Shown piece by piece: positions 1 through 8,569 of a DNA stretch of 57,316 nucleotides. This DNA comes from an uncultured Eubacterium sp. (GTDB lineage Bacteria > Bacillota > Clostridia > Lachnospirales > Lachnospiraceae), in NCBI GenBank assembly GCA_934316925.1, contig CAKREC010000009.1, positions 1 to 57,316 on the forward strand, written 5' to 3'. The position numbers and the translations under genes were made by a program. How positions within the stretch are numbered: position 1 is the stretch's first letter; the number at the start of each line of letters is the position of its first letter. Under the pieces are notes generated by a model. It was not told the DNA's origin. It saw nothing but the letters and a program-made list of their open reading frames with translations, and made no database searches.

Positions 1-68
1 TAGAGGCAGGACAGGTAAAGGATGCCAGAACAGCACTTAGAGAAACGAGAGCAAAGTATGGCTTATAA
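1..68 (+). CDS. C-terminal tail of a RelB/DinJ-like antitoxin (partial)
   Basis: A frame open from the window edge reads ...DARTALRETRAKYGL and stops at TAA 66-68. It overlaps the start of the toxin gene (ATG at 58) by 11 bases. This short basic/amphipathic end is typical of the toxin-binding tails of small RelB/DinJ-type antitoxins, and antitoxin-first order with overlapping ends is the usual arrangement. The bulk of the gene lies outside the window, so the family is inferred mainly from the partner. Confidence 0.6.
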   Translation, partial: EAGQVKDARTALRETRAKYGL

Positions 69-369
69 ATTAAATGTTACAGAGCATGCCGATGGATTAC
101 TTGATAATCTTGTGTATCATTTGATTTACTGTTTAAAGAATGAACAGGCAGCGAAACATCTATTAGACTGTATTGATACTATTTATGACAGATTAGAGAT
201 AAATCCATTTCAGTTTTCAGAGTGTAGAGATGCATATCTTGCCAAGAAGGGATATCGAGAGGCAGTCGTGTCTCAGATGAACTATATTATTATTTTTAAT
301 GTGGAAGCAGATATTGTAAATATAGTTGGCATTTTCCACCAGTTGGAAAATTACCCGGACAAATTGTAA
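58..369 (+). CDS. Type II toxin, RelE/ParE superfamily
   Basis: A 103-residue protein starting MAYKLNVTEHADGLLDN and ending with a compact beta-rich segment (YREAVVSQMNYIIIFNVE, then VNIVGIFHQ). This is the alpha-alpha-beta-beta-beta layout of RelE/ParE toxins. Family members either cleave mRNA at the ribosome or poison gyrase; the sequence alone does not say which. An in-frame ATG at 22 exists, but 58 is preferred: it matches the conserved MxYKL start of the family and overlaps the antitoxin stop, as translationally coupled pairs do. A terminator follows directly, so the pair is its own transcription unit. Confidence 0.8.
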   Translation: MAYKLNVTEHADGLLDNLVYHLIYCLKNEQAAKHLLDCIDTIYDRLEINPFQFSECRDAYLAKKGYREAVVSQMNYIIIFNVEADIVNIVGIFHQLENYPDKL

Positions 370-385
370 TATGTTGGAGATAAAG

Positions 386-415
386 CAGAGTCAGACGAAA
401 GAATGACTCTGTTTT
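386..415 (+). terminator. Intrinsic terminator of the toxin-antitoxin operon
   Basis: An 8-bp stem CAGAGTCA (386-393) / TGACTCTG (404-411) with a 10-base loop is followed by TTTT and, after four bases, a second T-run. It sits 17 bases after the toxin stop. Confidence 0.8.
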
Positions 416-438
416 ATGATTTTTCCCCCTGAAACCCC

Positions 439-467
439 TTGACAACTGGTAAAAACAGGTATATAAT
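439..467 (+). promoter_or_regulatory. Sigma-A promoter of the rimP-nusA-infB operon
   Basis: TTGACA at 439-444 and TATAAT at 462-467 are separated by 17 bases, a perfect match to the housekeeping consensus. Transcription should start near 474, about 118 bases before the rimP start codon. Confidence 0.9.
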
Positions 468-514
468 CGTTCTTGTAACGACAATTGCATATGGAAAGTG
501 AAACGACAGCATTT

Positions 515-549
515 GTAGCTACATAGAAATATGTATCTACTTTTTTTTT
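515..549 (+). terminator. Leader terminator (attenuator) ahead of rimP
   Basis: An 11-position stem GTAGCTACATA (515-525) / TATGTATCTAC (530-540), with one C-T mismatch and a GAAA loop, is followed by nine Ts (541-549). It lies between the promoter and rimP, so every transcript of the operon must pass it. In Bacillus subtilis the nusA operon is reported to be autoregulated by NusA-stimulated termination in its leader; the same arrangement here suggests the same logic. Confidence 0.8.
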
Positions 550-591
550 GTTAAAAAGTTTCATGGAAAAATGAAAGAAAGAGGTCATGAG

Positions 592-1086
592 TTGAGCAAA
601 CATCAGGATTACGAACAAAAGACAGAAGCGTTGCTGACACCGATTTTGGAAGGATACGATTATGAATTGGTGGACGTAGAGTACGTAAAAGAGGCGGGAA
701 GCTGGCACCTTCGGGTTTACATTGACAAAGAAGGTGGAATAACGATTGACGATTTAACTAAAGTAAATCATGAGTTGAGCGATCGGATGGATGAGAATGA
801 TTTCATTCCGGATTCCTATATTTTAGAGGTCAGCTCTCCGGGACTACTTCGTCCGTTCAAAAAGCCGAAGGATTTTATTCGCAACATTGGAAAAGATGTC
901 GAGATGAAATTGTTTTCACCGGTGACATGGGAAGAAAATGGCAAGAAATATTCCGATAAAGAATTTGTAGGTCAGCTCAAAGAGTATGATCCGGAAAAAG
1001 AAACCATTGTATTGGCGATGGATGAACAGACGTTGGAAGTAGAAGTAAAAGATATTGCTTTGATTCGAAAATATATAGAATTTTAA
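592..1086 (+). CDS. rimP: Ribosome maturation factor RimP
   Basis: A 164-residue protein needed for 30S subunit maturation. The N-terminal half holds the family signature LVDVEYVKEAGSWHLRVYID and DDLTKVNHELSDRMDE with the ILEVSSPGL segment; an SH3-like C-terminal domain follows (FVGQLKEYD, IALIRKYIEF). The start is taken as TTG at 592, seven bases after AAAGAGG (578-584). The in-frame ATG at 571 would place this ribosome site inside the gene and has no good one of its own. First gene of the nusA-infB operon; nusA follows after 36 bases. Confidence 0.93.
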   Translation: MSKHQDYEQKTEALLTPILEGYDYELVDVEYVKEAGSWHLRVYIDKEGGITIDDLTKVNHELSDRMDENDFIPDSYILEVSSPGLLRPFKKPKDFIRNIGKDVEMKLFSPVTWEENGKKYSDKEFVGQLKEYDPEKETIVLAMDEQTLEVEVKDIALIRKYIEF

Positions 1087-1122
1087 GATTAAGATCAACT
1101 AGTATAGGAGGAAAAAAGAAAG

Positions 1123-2184
1123 ATGGCAAAGAAAACAGTACAGAAAGGAAATCCTGAGTTAATTGAGGCATTAAATGCAATCGAAAAGGAAAAAGATATC
1201 AGCAAAGAAATTTTGTTGGAAGCAATTGAAAATTCATTGTTGGCAGCATGTAAAAATCAGTTTGGAAAAAGTGACAATATTCGTGTGAATCTGGATCGTG
1301 AAACCGGTGAGTTTCATGTTTTCCAGGATAAAGAAGTAGTAGAAGAGGTAGAAGATCCGACATTACAGATGTCACGCATTGAGGCAGAAGTTAAGTACCC
1401 GGGCAAGATTGTTGGAGATACCGTAAGCATTGAAGTTACACCGAAGAATTTTGGACGTATTGCCGCACAGAAAGCAAAACAGGTAGTGGTTCAGAAAATC
1501 CGTGAGGAAGAACGCAAAGTTCTGTTTGATCAGTATTATACGAAAGAAAGAGACATTGTAACAGGTACCGTTCAGCGTTACAGCAACGGCAACTACAATA
1601 TTGATCTTGGTAAGATGGATGCGATTTTGACTTCTCAGGAACAGGTTGATACCGAGGTGTTCCAGCCAAGAGAACGTATCAAATTATACGTGACAGAAGT
1701 AAAAGACACCAGCAGAGGACCAAGAATCATTATTTCCCGTACACATCCTGAGCTTGTAAAACGTTTGTTTGAATATGAAGTGGCAGAGATCCAGAGCGGT
1801 GTCGTAGAGATCAAAAATGTTTCCCGTGAAGCAGGATCCCGTTCGAAGATTGCAGTTTATAGCAACAATCCGGATGTAGATGCGGTTGGTGCCTGTGTAG
1901 GAATGAATGGTGCAAGAGTAAATGCGGTAGTAGAAGAACTTCGCGGTGAAAAGATTGACATTGTAGAGTGGAACGAGGATCCGGCAATTTTTATTGAGCA
2001 TGCCCTCAGCCCATCCAAAGTTATTTCTGTAGATGTGGATGTAGAAGAGAAAAGCGCACGTGTTGTTGTTCCGGATTATCAGTTGTCACTGGCAATTGGT
2101 AAAGAAGGACAGAATGCCAGACTGGCAGCTCGTCTTACCGGATACAAGATAGACATCAAGAGTGAAACACAGAGCCTTTCATAA
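1123..2184 (+). CDS. nusA: Transcription termination/antitermination factor NusA
   Basis: A 353-residue protein that binds RNA polymerase and RNA to modulate pausing, termination and antitermination. The order visible is the N-terminal polymerase-binding domain (about 1-130), an S1 domain (about 135-200, GTVQRYSNGNYNIDLGKMDA), and two KH domains (about 210-345) with GMNGARVNAVVEEL and IGKEGQNARLAARLTGYKI. It lacks the acidic repeats seen in proteobacterial NusA, as is usual for Firmicutes. AGGAGG stands a few bases before the ATG. It may act on the terminator at 515-549 of its own operon. Confidence 0.95.
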   Translation: MAKKTVQKGNPELIEALNAIEKEKDISKEILLEAIENSLLAACKNQFGKSDNIRVNLDRETGEFHVFQDKEVVEEVEDPTLQMSRIEAEVKYPGKIVGDTVSIEVTPKNFGRIAAQKAKQVVVQKIREEERKVLFDQYYTKERDIVTGTVQRYSNGNYNIDLGKMDAILTSQEQVDTEVFQPRERIKLYVTEVKDTSRGPRIIISRTHPELVKRLFEYEVAEIQSGVVEIKNVSREAGSRSKIAVYSNNPDVDAVGACVGMNGARVNAVVEELRGEKIDIVEWNEDPAIFIEHALSPSKVISVDVDVEEKSARVVVPDYQLSLAIGKEGQNARLAARLTGYKIDIKSETQSLS

Positions 2185-2207
2185 GATAGATAAAGAGGAG
2201 TGGTCAG

Positions 2208-2474
2208 ATGCAAGCAAAGAAAAGACCAGAGCGGATGTGCATTGCCTGTCGGGAATGTAAAGACAAAAATGAGTTGATTCGTATTGTGAAAACCAAAGAA
2301 GGAGAGATCCTTCTGGATGAAACAGGAAAACACAGTGGAAGAGGAGCATATATTTGTGATCGTATGGAGTGTTTTCAAAAAGCCTGCAAATCTCATGCTT
2401 TGGACCGCTCTTTCAAGATGGAGATACCATCGGAGGTTTATGAAGAGTTAGAAAGGCGTTGGAAAAATGATTAA
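2208..2474 (+). CDS. ylxR: YlxR/RnpM family RNA-binding protein (DUF448)
   Basis: An 88-residue basic protein with the family signature RMCIACRECKDKNELIRIV near the N-terminus and GRGAYICDRMECFQKA in the middle. YlxR of Bacillus has been described as an RNA-binding modulator of RNase P (RnpM). It sits between nusA and ylxQ, its invariant location in Firmicutes, and its end overlaps ylxQ by 8 bases, implying coupled translation. Confidence 0.9.
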   Translation: MQAKKRPERMCIACRECKDKNELIRIVKTKEGEILLDETGKHSGRGAYICDRMECFQKACKSHALDRSFKMEIPSEVYEELERRWKND

Positions 2475-2808
2475 TGGCAAAAAAGTATTAGGAACACTTG
2501 GATTAGCGACGAAAGCAGGAGTTGTCGTGAGCGGGGAGTTTATGACAGAAAAAGCGATCCGGGATGGGGAGGCAAAACTTGTGATAGTAGCAGAAGATGC
2601 TTCCGACAACACCAAGAAAAACTTTAAAGATTCATGCAAATTTTATCATGTCCCTTATGTGATATATGGGGACAAAGAAACATTGGGAAATGCCATTGGC
2701 AAACAGTTTCGGGCATCCTTAGCTGTTTTAGATAAAGGTTTTGCAACGTCGATCGAGAAAAATTTTGATTTGGAGGTAACAAAGTATGGCAAAAATGAAA
2801 ATATTTGA
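2467..2808 (+). CDS. ylxQ: YlxQ, ribosomal protein L7Ae family RNA-binding protein
   Basis: A 113-residue L7Ae/L30e-fold protein. The start reads [18 protein letters not shown] and the core includes [30 protein letters not shown] and [11 protein letters not shown], all typical. The family binds kink-turn RNAs; the cellular target of YlxQ is not established. It overlaps ylxR (8 bases) at its start and infB (23 bases) at its end. Confidence 0.88.
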   Translation: MINGKKVLGTLGLATKAGVVVSGEFMTEKAIRDGEAKLVIVAEDASDNTKKNFKDSCKFYHVPYVIYGDKETLGNAIGKQFRASLAVLDKGFATSIEKNFDLEVTKYGKNENI

Positions 2809-5395
2809 AATTGCTAAGAGTATGCAGCAACAGGATAAAAATATTAAAAGTGGTGATCTGGTAAAGTTTCTGAACGAGAATGGTTTTGAAGATGTAAAAG
2901 GCCCAAACAGCAACATTGAAGATGCTGCGATCGCTTTTTTGATGAAGAACTTTATGAGTCGTAAAGCTGCTGAGAAAAAAGAGGAGCCGGCAAAAGAAGT
3001 AGCAAAAGAAAATGTGAAGCCGGCAGCAAAGACAGAAGAGAAAAAAGAAACCAGTCAGGAAGTAAAAGAAGTAAAACCAGAGAAGTCTGAGAAGAAACCG
3101 GAAAAAGCAGAAGAGAAGAAAGATACTGCAAAACCGGATGCTGAGAAAAAGGAAGCACAGAAAACAGAAAAGAACGAAAGTAAAGAAAAGACGGCAAAAG
3201 AAGAAAAGAAATTTAACCAGAAAAGAGAGAATAACAGACCGGCAAGAAACAATAATAATGATGGCCGACGCAATGATTCCCGCGGAAACGGTCAGAATGG
3301 ACGTGGCAGAGATAACCGCAATAACAGTGGTCAGGGCGGACAGAATGGACAGAGAAATGACCGTCGTGGAAACAATGGCGGCAATAACCGTGGTAACAAC
3401 CGCAATAATGGGGAACGTGTATTCCAGCGTTTTGAAAGCGCTCAGAATGGTTTTGATGGTATTAAACAGGAACAGAAAAATTCCCGTCAGAGAAATAAAA
3501 AGAAAGACGATCGGAATAAAGCAGGCGGATACCGCAAGAGTACCAAAGAGGAAATGAGCCGTATCCGTTCCAAGAAAGATCCAAACCGTAAGGGAGCATT
3601 CATCAAACCGGAACCAGTGAAACAGGAACCGGAAGAGCAGATCAAGTCAATTACGATTCCGGAGTCGATCACGATCCGCGATCTGGCAGACAAGATGAAG
3701 ATGCCTGCGGCTGCATTGGTGAAAAAGCTTTTCATGCAGGGACAGATGGTTTCTTTGAATCAGGAAGTGACTTATGAAGAAGCAGAAGAGATCGCACTTG
3801 GATTTGATATTCTCTGCGAGATGGAAGAAAAAGTAGATATGGTTGCTGAACTTCTGAAAGAGGAAGAAGAAGACGAAAGCAAAATGGTAAAACGTCCACC
3901 GGTTGTATGCGTTATGGGTCACGTTGACCATGGTAAAACCTCTCTTTTGGATGCGATCCGCCAGAGTGATGTAACTGCTCATGAGGCAGGTGGTATCACA
4001 CAGCATATTGGTGCTTATGTAGTCAAGATCAATGGCGAAAAGATTACATTCTTGGATACACCGGGACATGAGGCATTTACAGCAATGCGTATGCGTGGTG
4101 CACAGTCTACCGATATTGCTATTTTGGTTGTAGCAGCGGACGATGGTGTTATGCCACAGACTGTAGAAGCGATCAACCATGCAAAAGCAGCAGGTGTTGA
4201 AATTATTGTTGCGGTAAACAAAATTGATAAAGAGGGCGCAAATATTGACCGTGTAAAACAGGAACTTTCGGAATATGAATTGATTCCGGAAGAGTGGGGC
4301 GGTTCCACTATATTCTGTCCGGTATCTGCTCATACCAAAGAGGGTATCGAGAACTTGCTGGAAATGATCGTTCTGACAGCAGAAGTTTTGGAACTGAAAG
4401 CAAATCCAAAACGCCGTGCACGTGGTATTGTTATTGAGGCCCGTCTGGACAAAGGAAGAGGTCCGGTTTCCACAATCTTAGTTCAGAAAGGTACTTTGAA
4501 TGTAGGAGATCATATCGTTATCGGTACAGCATACGGAAAAGTTCGTGCGATGTTAGATCACAATGGAGAACGTCTGAAGACAGCAACTCCATCAACACCG
4601 GTTGAGATCCTGGGATTGAATGGTGTGCCGGATGCAGGAGAAATCTTTGTGGCTACCGACAATGATAAAGATGCCAAACAGATCGCACAGGCATATATTG
4701 ATCAGGGAAAAGATCGTTTGCTGGAGGAAACAAAGGCAAAGAAACTTTCTTTGGATGGCTTGTTCGACCAGATTCAGGCTGGAAATGTCAAAGAATTGAA
4801 TCTGATCATCAAAGCAGACGTTCAGGGATCTGTGCAGGCTGTAAAACAGAGTCTGGTTCAGTTGAGCAATGAAGAGGTTGCTGTCCGTGTGATCCATGGT
4901 GGAGTAGGTGCAATCAATGAATCTGACGTATCTCTTGCGAGTGCATCGAATGCGATCATTATCGGATTCAATGTCCGTCTGGATAACACAGCAAAAGATA
5001 CCGCTGACAGAGAAAAAGTAGATGTTCGCTTGTATCGTGTTATTTATGATGCGATCGAAGATATTGAATCTGCGATGAAGGGTATGTTAGAGCCGATTTA
5101 CGAAGAAAAAGTAATTGCACATGCAGAAGTCCGCCAGATCTTTAAAGCATCGGGTGTGGGAAGCATTGCCGGTTCTTATGTATTGGATGGTAAGATTGAG
5201 AGAGGCTGCCGCGTTCGCATTTCCAGAGAGGGTGAGCAGATCTTTGAGGGCGATCTTGCCAGCCTGAAACGATTCAAAGATGATGTAAAAGAAGTAAATG
5301 CAGGTTACGAATGTGGTCTTGTATTTGATGGATTCAATGACATCATGGAAGAAGACCAGATTGAGTGTTATAAGATGGTTGAGGTGCCAAGATAG
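2786..5395 (+). CDS. infB: Translation initiation factor IF-2
   Basis: An 869-residue GTPase that delivers initiator tRNA to the 30S subunit. Order: an IF2 N-domain ([13 protein letters not shown], about 1-55), a long Lys/Glu/Ala-rich stretch (about 55-150), a Gly/Asn/Arg-rich low-complexity stretch (about 150-210), a second IF2 N-domain (about 290-345), then the G domain with GHVDHGKT (near 378), DTPGHEAF and NKID, and the C-terminal beta-barrel domains. GGAGG lies 9 bases before the ATG, inside the end of ylxQ. The stop TAG shares its last base with the GTG start of rbfA. Confidence 0.97.
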   Translation: MAKMKIFEIAKSMQQQDKNIKSGDLVKFLNENGFEDVKGPNSNIEDAAIAFLMKNFMSRKAAEKKEEPAKEVAKENVKPAAKTEEKKETSQEVKEVKPEKSEKKPEKAEEKKDTAKPDAEKKEAQKTEKNESKEKTAKEEKKFNQKRENNRPARNNNNDGRRNDSRGNGQNGRGRDNRNNSGQGGQNGQRNDRRGNNGGNNRGNNRNNGERVFQRFESAQNGFDGIKQEQKNSRQRNKKKDDRNKAGGYRKSTKEEMSRIRSKKDPNRKGAFIKPEPVKQEPEEQIKSITIPESITIRDLADKMKMPAAALVKKLFMQGQMVSLNQEVTYEEAEEIALGFDILCEMEEKVDMVAELLKEEEEDESKMVKRPPVVCVMGHVDHGKTSLLDAIRQSDVTAHEAGGITQHIGAYVVKINGEKITFLDTPGHEAFTAMRMRGAQSTDIAILVVAADDGVMPQTVEAINHAKAAGVEIIVAVNKIDKEGANIDRVKQELSEYELIPEEWGGSTIFCPVSAHTKEGIENLLEMIVLTAEVLELKANPKRRARGIVIEARLDKGRGPVSTILVQKGTLNVGDHIVIGTAYGKVRAMLDHNGERLKTATPSTPVEILGLNGVPDAGEIFVATDNDKDAKQIAQAYIDQGKDRLLEETKAKKLSLDGLFDQIQAGNVKELNLIIKADVQGSVQAVKQSLVQLSNEEVAVRVIHGGVGAINESDVSLASASNAIIIGFNVRLDNTAKDTADREKVDVRLYRVIYDAIEDIESAMKGMLEPIYEEKVIAHAEVRQIFKASGVGSIAGSYVLDGKIERGCRVRISREGEQIFEGDLASLKRFKDDVKEVNAGYECGLVFDGFNDIMEEDQIECYKMVEVPR

Positions 5396-5769
5396 TGAGA
5401 AAGAATAGTGTAAAAAATGTTCGTGTCAATAGCGAAGTACAGCGTGAGATGAGTCAGATCATCCGGGAGGACATTAAGGATCCAAGAATTCATCCGATGA
5501 CGTCTGTTATGGCAGTAGAAGTTACGCCGGATCTGAAGTTCGCGAAAGTTTTTATCAGTGTACTCGGCACGGAAGAAGAAAAAGAAAAAACGATGGAAGG
5601 GCTGCATAAGAGCGCTTCCTATGCAAGACATCAGCTGGCAAAACGTATGAATCTCCGAAACACACCGGAGATCACGTTTGTGCTTGACAACTCCATTGAG
5701 TATGGAGTTACGATGTCTAAGCGTATCGATGATTTAGTAAAAAAAGATGAAGGTGAAGCAGATGAGTAG
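5395..5769 (+). CDS. rbfA: Ribosome-binding factor A
   Basis: A 124-residue KH-fold protein for late 30S maturation (16S rRNA 5' end). Signature segments: RVNSEVQREMSQIIREDIKDPR near the N-terminus in two adjoining parts, VEVTPDLKFAKVFISVLG, and the C-terminal RNTPEITFVLDNSIEYG. GTG start overlapping the infB stop by one base, so translation is probably coupled. The end overlaps nrnA. Confidence 0.94.
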   Translation: MRKNSVKNVRVNSEVQREMSQIIREDIKDPRIHPMTSVMAVEVTPDLKFAKVFISVLGTEEEKEKTMEGLHKSASYARHQLAKRMNLRNTPEITFVLDNSIEYGVTMSKRIDDLVKKDEGEADE

Positions 5770-6715
5770 TAATCTTTTGCAAGCCATTGAAAGTGCTGAT
5801 ACAATCGCCATTGGGGGGCATGTGCGTCCTGATGGCGATTGTGTGGGTTCAACAATGGGATTGTATTATTATATAACAGAGAATTATCCGGAGAAAAAAG
5901 TATGTGTATATCTGGAAGAATTCCCAAAATCATTTTCGTATCTGTATCAGGAGAAAGCGTTTGAAAAGCAGGATTCCTATGATCTTTTTGTATCTCTTGA
6001 CTGCGGAGACGAGAGCCGCCTGGGCGATGCAGAACGTGTGATGAGAAAAGCAGATAAAGTATTTAACGTGGATCATCACATAACAAATACCAAGTTTGGA
6101 AATGAAAATGTGGTAGTAGCAGATGCCAGTTCAACATGTGAGATCCTGTTTACCCTGCTTTGTGAAGATAAAATTTCTTATGAAGTGGCGTGTGCGTTGT
6201 ATACGGGAATTGTTCATGATACAGGAGTGTTTAAACATTCCTGCACATCTCCGAAAACGATGGAAATTGCGGGCAAATTGATGAGTAAAGGAATTCCTTT
6301 TGGAAAGATCATTGACGGCAGTTTTTATCTGAAATCATACAAACAGCTTCAGATCATGGGAAGATGTCTGCTTGAGAGTGTCCGCATTCTGGATGGACGC
6401 TGCATTTTTTCGGTTGTGAAACAGAATGTCATGCGGTTGTATGAGGCAGAACCGTCGGATCTGGACGGTGTGATCGACCAGATGCGTACAACCGAGGGCA
6501 TTGAAGTAGCGATTCTTCTGGATGAAAGAGAACCGGGTGAGTTTAAAGTAAGTATGCGCTCAAATGATATTGTAGATGTTAGCGAGATCGCAAGATATTT
6601 TGGCGGTGGCGGTCATGTTAAGGCTGCTGGTTGTGCGATCAAGGGCAGCGCGTTTGATGTGATCAACAATCTGACCGGTCATATTGAAAAGCAGTTGAAT
6701 CATGCAGGAAAATAG
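5762..6715 (+). CDS. nrnA: DHH/DHHA1 phosphoesterase, NrnA-type nanoRNase / pAp phosphatase
   Basis: A 317-residue protein that degrades 2-5 nt RNAs and dephosphorylates pAp. Metal-binding motifs: GGHVRPDGDCVGS near residue 20, SLDCGDESRLG near 80, VDHHITN (the DHH motif) near 105, and the DHHA1 motif FGGGGHVKAAGC near the C-terminus. The ATG at 5762 overlaps the rbfA stop (5767-5769). An in-frame ATG at 5747 is possible but lies deeper in rbfA; GAAGGTGA just upstream favours 5762. Confidence 0.88.
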   Translation: MSSNLLQAIESADTIAIGGHVRPDGDCVGSTMGLYYYITENYPEKKVCVYLEEFPKSFSYLYQEKAFEKQDSYDLFVSLDCGDESRLGDAERVMRKADKVFNVDHHITNTKFGNENVVVADASSTCEILFTLLCEDKISYEVACALYTGIVHDTGVFKHSCTSPKTMEIAGKLMSKGIPFGKIIDGSFYLKSYKQLQIMGRCLLESVRILDGRCIFSVVKQNVMRLYEAEPSDLDGVIDQMRTTEGIEVAILLDEREPGEFKVSMRSNDIVDVSEIARYFGGGGHVKAAGCAIKGSAFDVINNLTGHIEKQLNHAGK

Positions 6716-6734
6716 ATGATCAGGGGAGAAATTC

Positions 6735-7652
6735 ATGGACGGGATCATTAACATATATAAAGAAAAAGGATTTACTTCCTTTGATGTGGTAGCAAAACTC
6801 AGAGGGATTCTCCATATAAAAAAGATTGGGCATACCGGCACATTAGACCCAGATGCAGAAGGAGTGTTGCCGGTATGTATTGGCAAGGCAACAAAGGTGT
6901 GCGAGCTTTTGACAGATAAGGATAAAACATATCGTGCCGTTGTAAAACTTGGCGTGACGACCGATACGCTGGATCTTTCCGGCAAGATACTAAGTCAGGT
7001 GAAGTCCCATATTTGCCGGGAAGAATTGCAGGCAGCTGCGGAACAATTTGTGGGTGAGATTTCACAGATACCGCCGATGTACTCCGCGATCAAGATCAAC
7101 GGGAAGCGGTTGTATCAGCTTGCCAGAGAGGGAAAGACCGTGGAGAGAAAACCACGCAATGTCGTGATCCATTCGCTGGAAATTATCCACTTTTCCGAGG
7201 AAAATCAGGAATTTACGATGGAAGTTTCCTGTTCAAAAGGTACCTATATCCGGACTTTGTGCGATGATATTGGACAAAAACTTGGATGTGGAGCGGCGAT
7301 GAAGGAATTATTGCGTACGAAAGTGGGGCCATTTGTGCTTGACGAGGCAGTGACATTGCAGGAAGTGGAGAAGAAAAGAGATCAGGGCTTGCTGCCAACA
7401 TTGATCCGGCCGATCGACTCTGTCTTTACTGCGTATGAAAAATGTGCGGTGTCGGAAGATGGGATGAAGATTCTTGTCAACGGCAACAAATTGCCACAGA
7501 ATATGCTATCCTATCTGGCAAAAGATGGAGAAAAAGTACGTGTGTATGGTGCGGATCAAAAATTTTACGCGATTTATGAATTTGTGCAAAAAGAGAAGAA
7601 ATATAAAATCGTGAAAATGTTCTACAATGGAGAATCTGGAAGCGGAGAGTAA
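6735..7652 (+). CDS. truB: tRNA pseudouridine(55) synthase TruB
   Basis: A 305-residue enzyme that makes pseudouridine 55 in the tRNA T-loop. The catalytic aspartate is in GHTGTLDPDAEGVLPV (about residues 34-49); KTYRAVVKLG, MYSAIKINGKRLYQLAREG and CSKGTYIRTLCDDIG are further family blocks. GGGGAGA precedes the ATG. It is followed two bases later by ribF, the usual Firmicutes pair. Confidence 0.96.
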   Translation: MDGIINIYKEKGFTSFDVVAKLRGILHIKKIGHTGTLDPDAEGVLPVCIGKATKVCELLTDKDKTYRAVVKLGVTTDTLDLSGKILSQVKSHICREELQAAAEQFVGEISQIPPMYSAIKINGKRLYQLAREGKTVERKPRNVVIHSLEIIHFSEENQEFTMEVSCSKGTYIRTLCDDIGQKLGCGAAMKELLRTKVGPFVLDEAVTLQEVEKKRDQGLLPTLIRPIDSVFTAYEKCAVSEDGMKILVNGNKLPQNMLSYLAKDGEKVRVYGADQKFYAIYEFVQKEKKYKIVKMFYNGESGSGE

Positions 7653-7654
7653 AC

Positions 7655-8569
7655 ATGAAGATCTTAGCAGTGCAAGATGTAAACAAAATAGATATTTTAC
7701 TGGAAAATACAGCGATCTGCATCGGAAAATTTGATGGGATCCATCGAGGACATCGTCTTCTGATCCAAAAAGCCAAAAGTACCGGTTGTCCGGTTGTTAT
7801 GGTTACCTTTGACTTTGATAAGACAGAATTATATTCGCGTGCTGAAAAAGAAAAGCTGGCTTATGAAAATGGTGTGGATTATCTGATTACGATCACAGCA
7901 ACCCGGTCCTTTTTTGATATGACAGCGGAGGATTTTATTGAAAAAATTCTAATGAAACAGCTGGGAGTCTCCTATGTTGTGGTAGGAACGGATTTTCGTT
8001 TTGGACATGGAAGATCCGGTTCACCGGACCTTTTGAGACAATACGGAGAGAACTATGGCTTTTCGGTATGTGTCATGGACAAGCTTATGGATGAAGATCA
8101 GGTGATCAGCAGCACAAGGATCCGCCAGTTGGTAGAAGAAGGGCAGCTTCGAAAGGCAAATCAGCTTCTGGTTACACCGTTTTTCTTTTTGGGCGTGGTT
8201 ACACACGGCAATCAGATTGGAAGAACGATGGCGGTTCCGACAGCCAACCTGGTACCGGAAAAAGAAAAGTTGCTGCCACCTTTTGGGGTCTATTCTGTGC
8301 GGGTTGTCGTAGATGGAACCTGCTATGATGGAGTAGCCAATCTGGGTGTGAAACCAACGGTAGGAGACGGTGAAACACCGGGACTTGAGGTATGGTTGTT
8401 TGATTTTTCAGGGAATTTATATGACAAAGAGATTGTGGTATATCTCATGGCATTTCAACGCAGGGAGAGAAAATTTGACTCCCTGGAAGAGCTGCAGAAA
8501 CAGATTGGAAAAGATACGGTACTTGCAAAAGAAAATTTAGCAAAGGAAGATTTTCTTAGCAAGCATTGA
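7655..8569 (+). CDS. ribF: Bifunctional riboflavin kinase/FAD synthetase
   Basis: A 304-residue enzyme converting riboflavin to FMN and FAD. The N-terminal nucleotidyltransferase domain has CIGKFDGIHRGHRLLIQ, GTDFRFGHGRSG and SSTRIRQLVEEG; the C-terminal flavokinase domain (about 180-300) has GRTMAVPTANL and GVYSVRV. Last gene of the rimP operon here; rpsO, which often follows in Firmicutes, is absent. Its end overlaps the convergent MocR-type gene by 33 bases and no terminator is seen between them. Confidence 0.95.
   Translation: MKILAVQDVNKIDILLENTAICIGKFDGIHRGHRLLIQKAKSTGCPVVMVTFDFDKTELYSRAEKEKLAYENGVDYLITITATRSFFDMTAEDFIEKILMKQLGVSYVVVGTDFRFGHGRSGSPDLLRQYGENYGFSVCVMDKLMDEDQVISSTRIRQLVEEGQLRKANQLLVTPFFFLGVVTHGNQIGRTMAVPTANLVPEKEKLLPPFGVYSVRVVVDGTCYDGVANLGVKPTVGDGETPGLEVWLFDFSGNLYDKEIVVYLMAFQRRERKFDSLEELQKQIGKDTVLAKENLAKEDFLSKH

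Noticed and set aside
22..57. N-terminal extension of the toxin from ATG 22
   Set aside because: The codons overlap the antitoxin frame and the extension (MPEQHLEKREQS) does not resemble RelE/ParE starts; ATG 58 at the antitoxin stop fits better.
3647..4333. 228-codon minus-strand open frame inside infB
   Set aside because: Antisense to the IF-2 G domain; no homology signals or start site.
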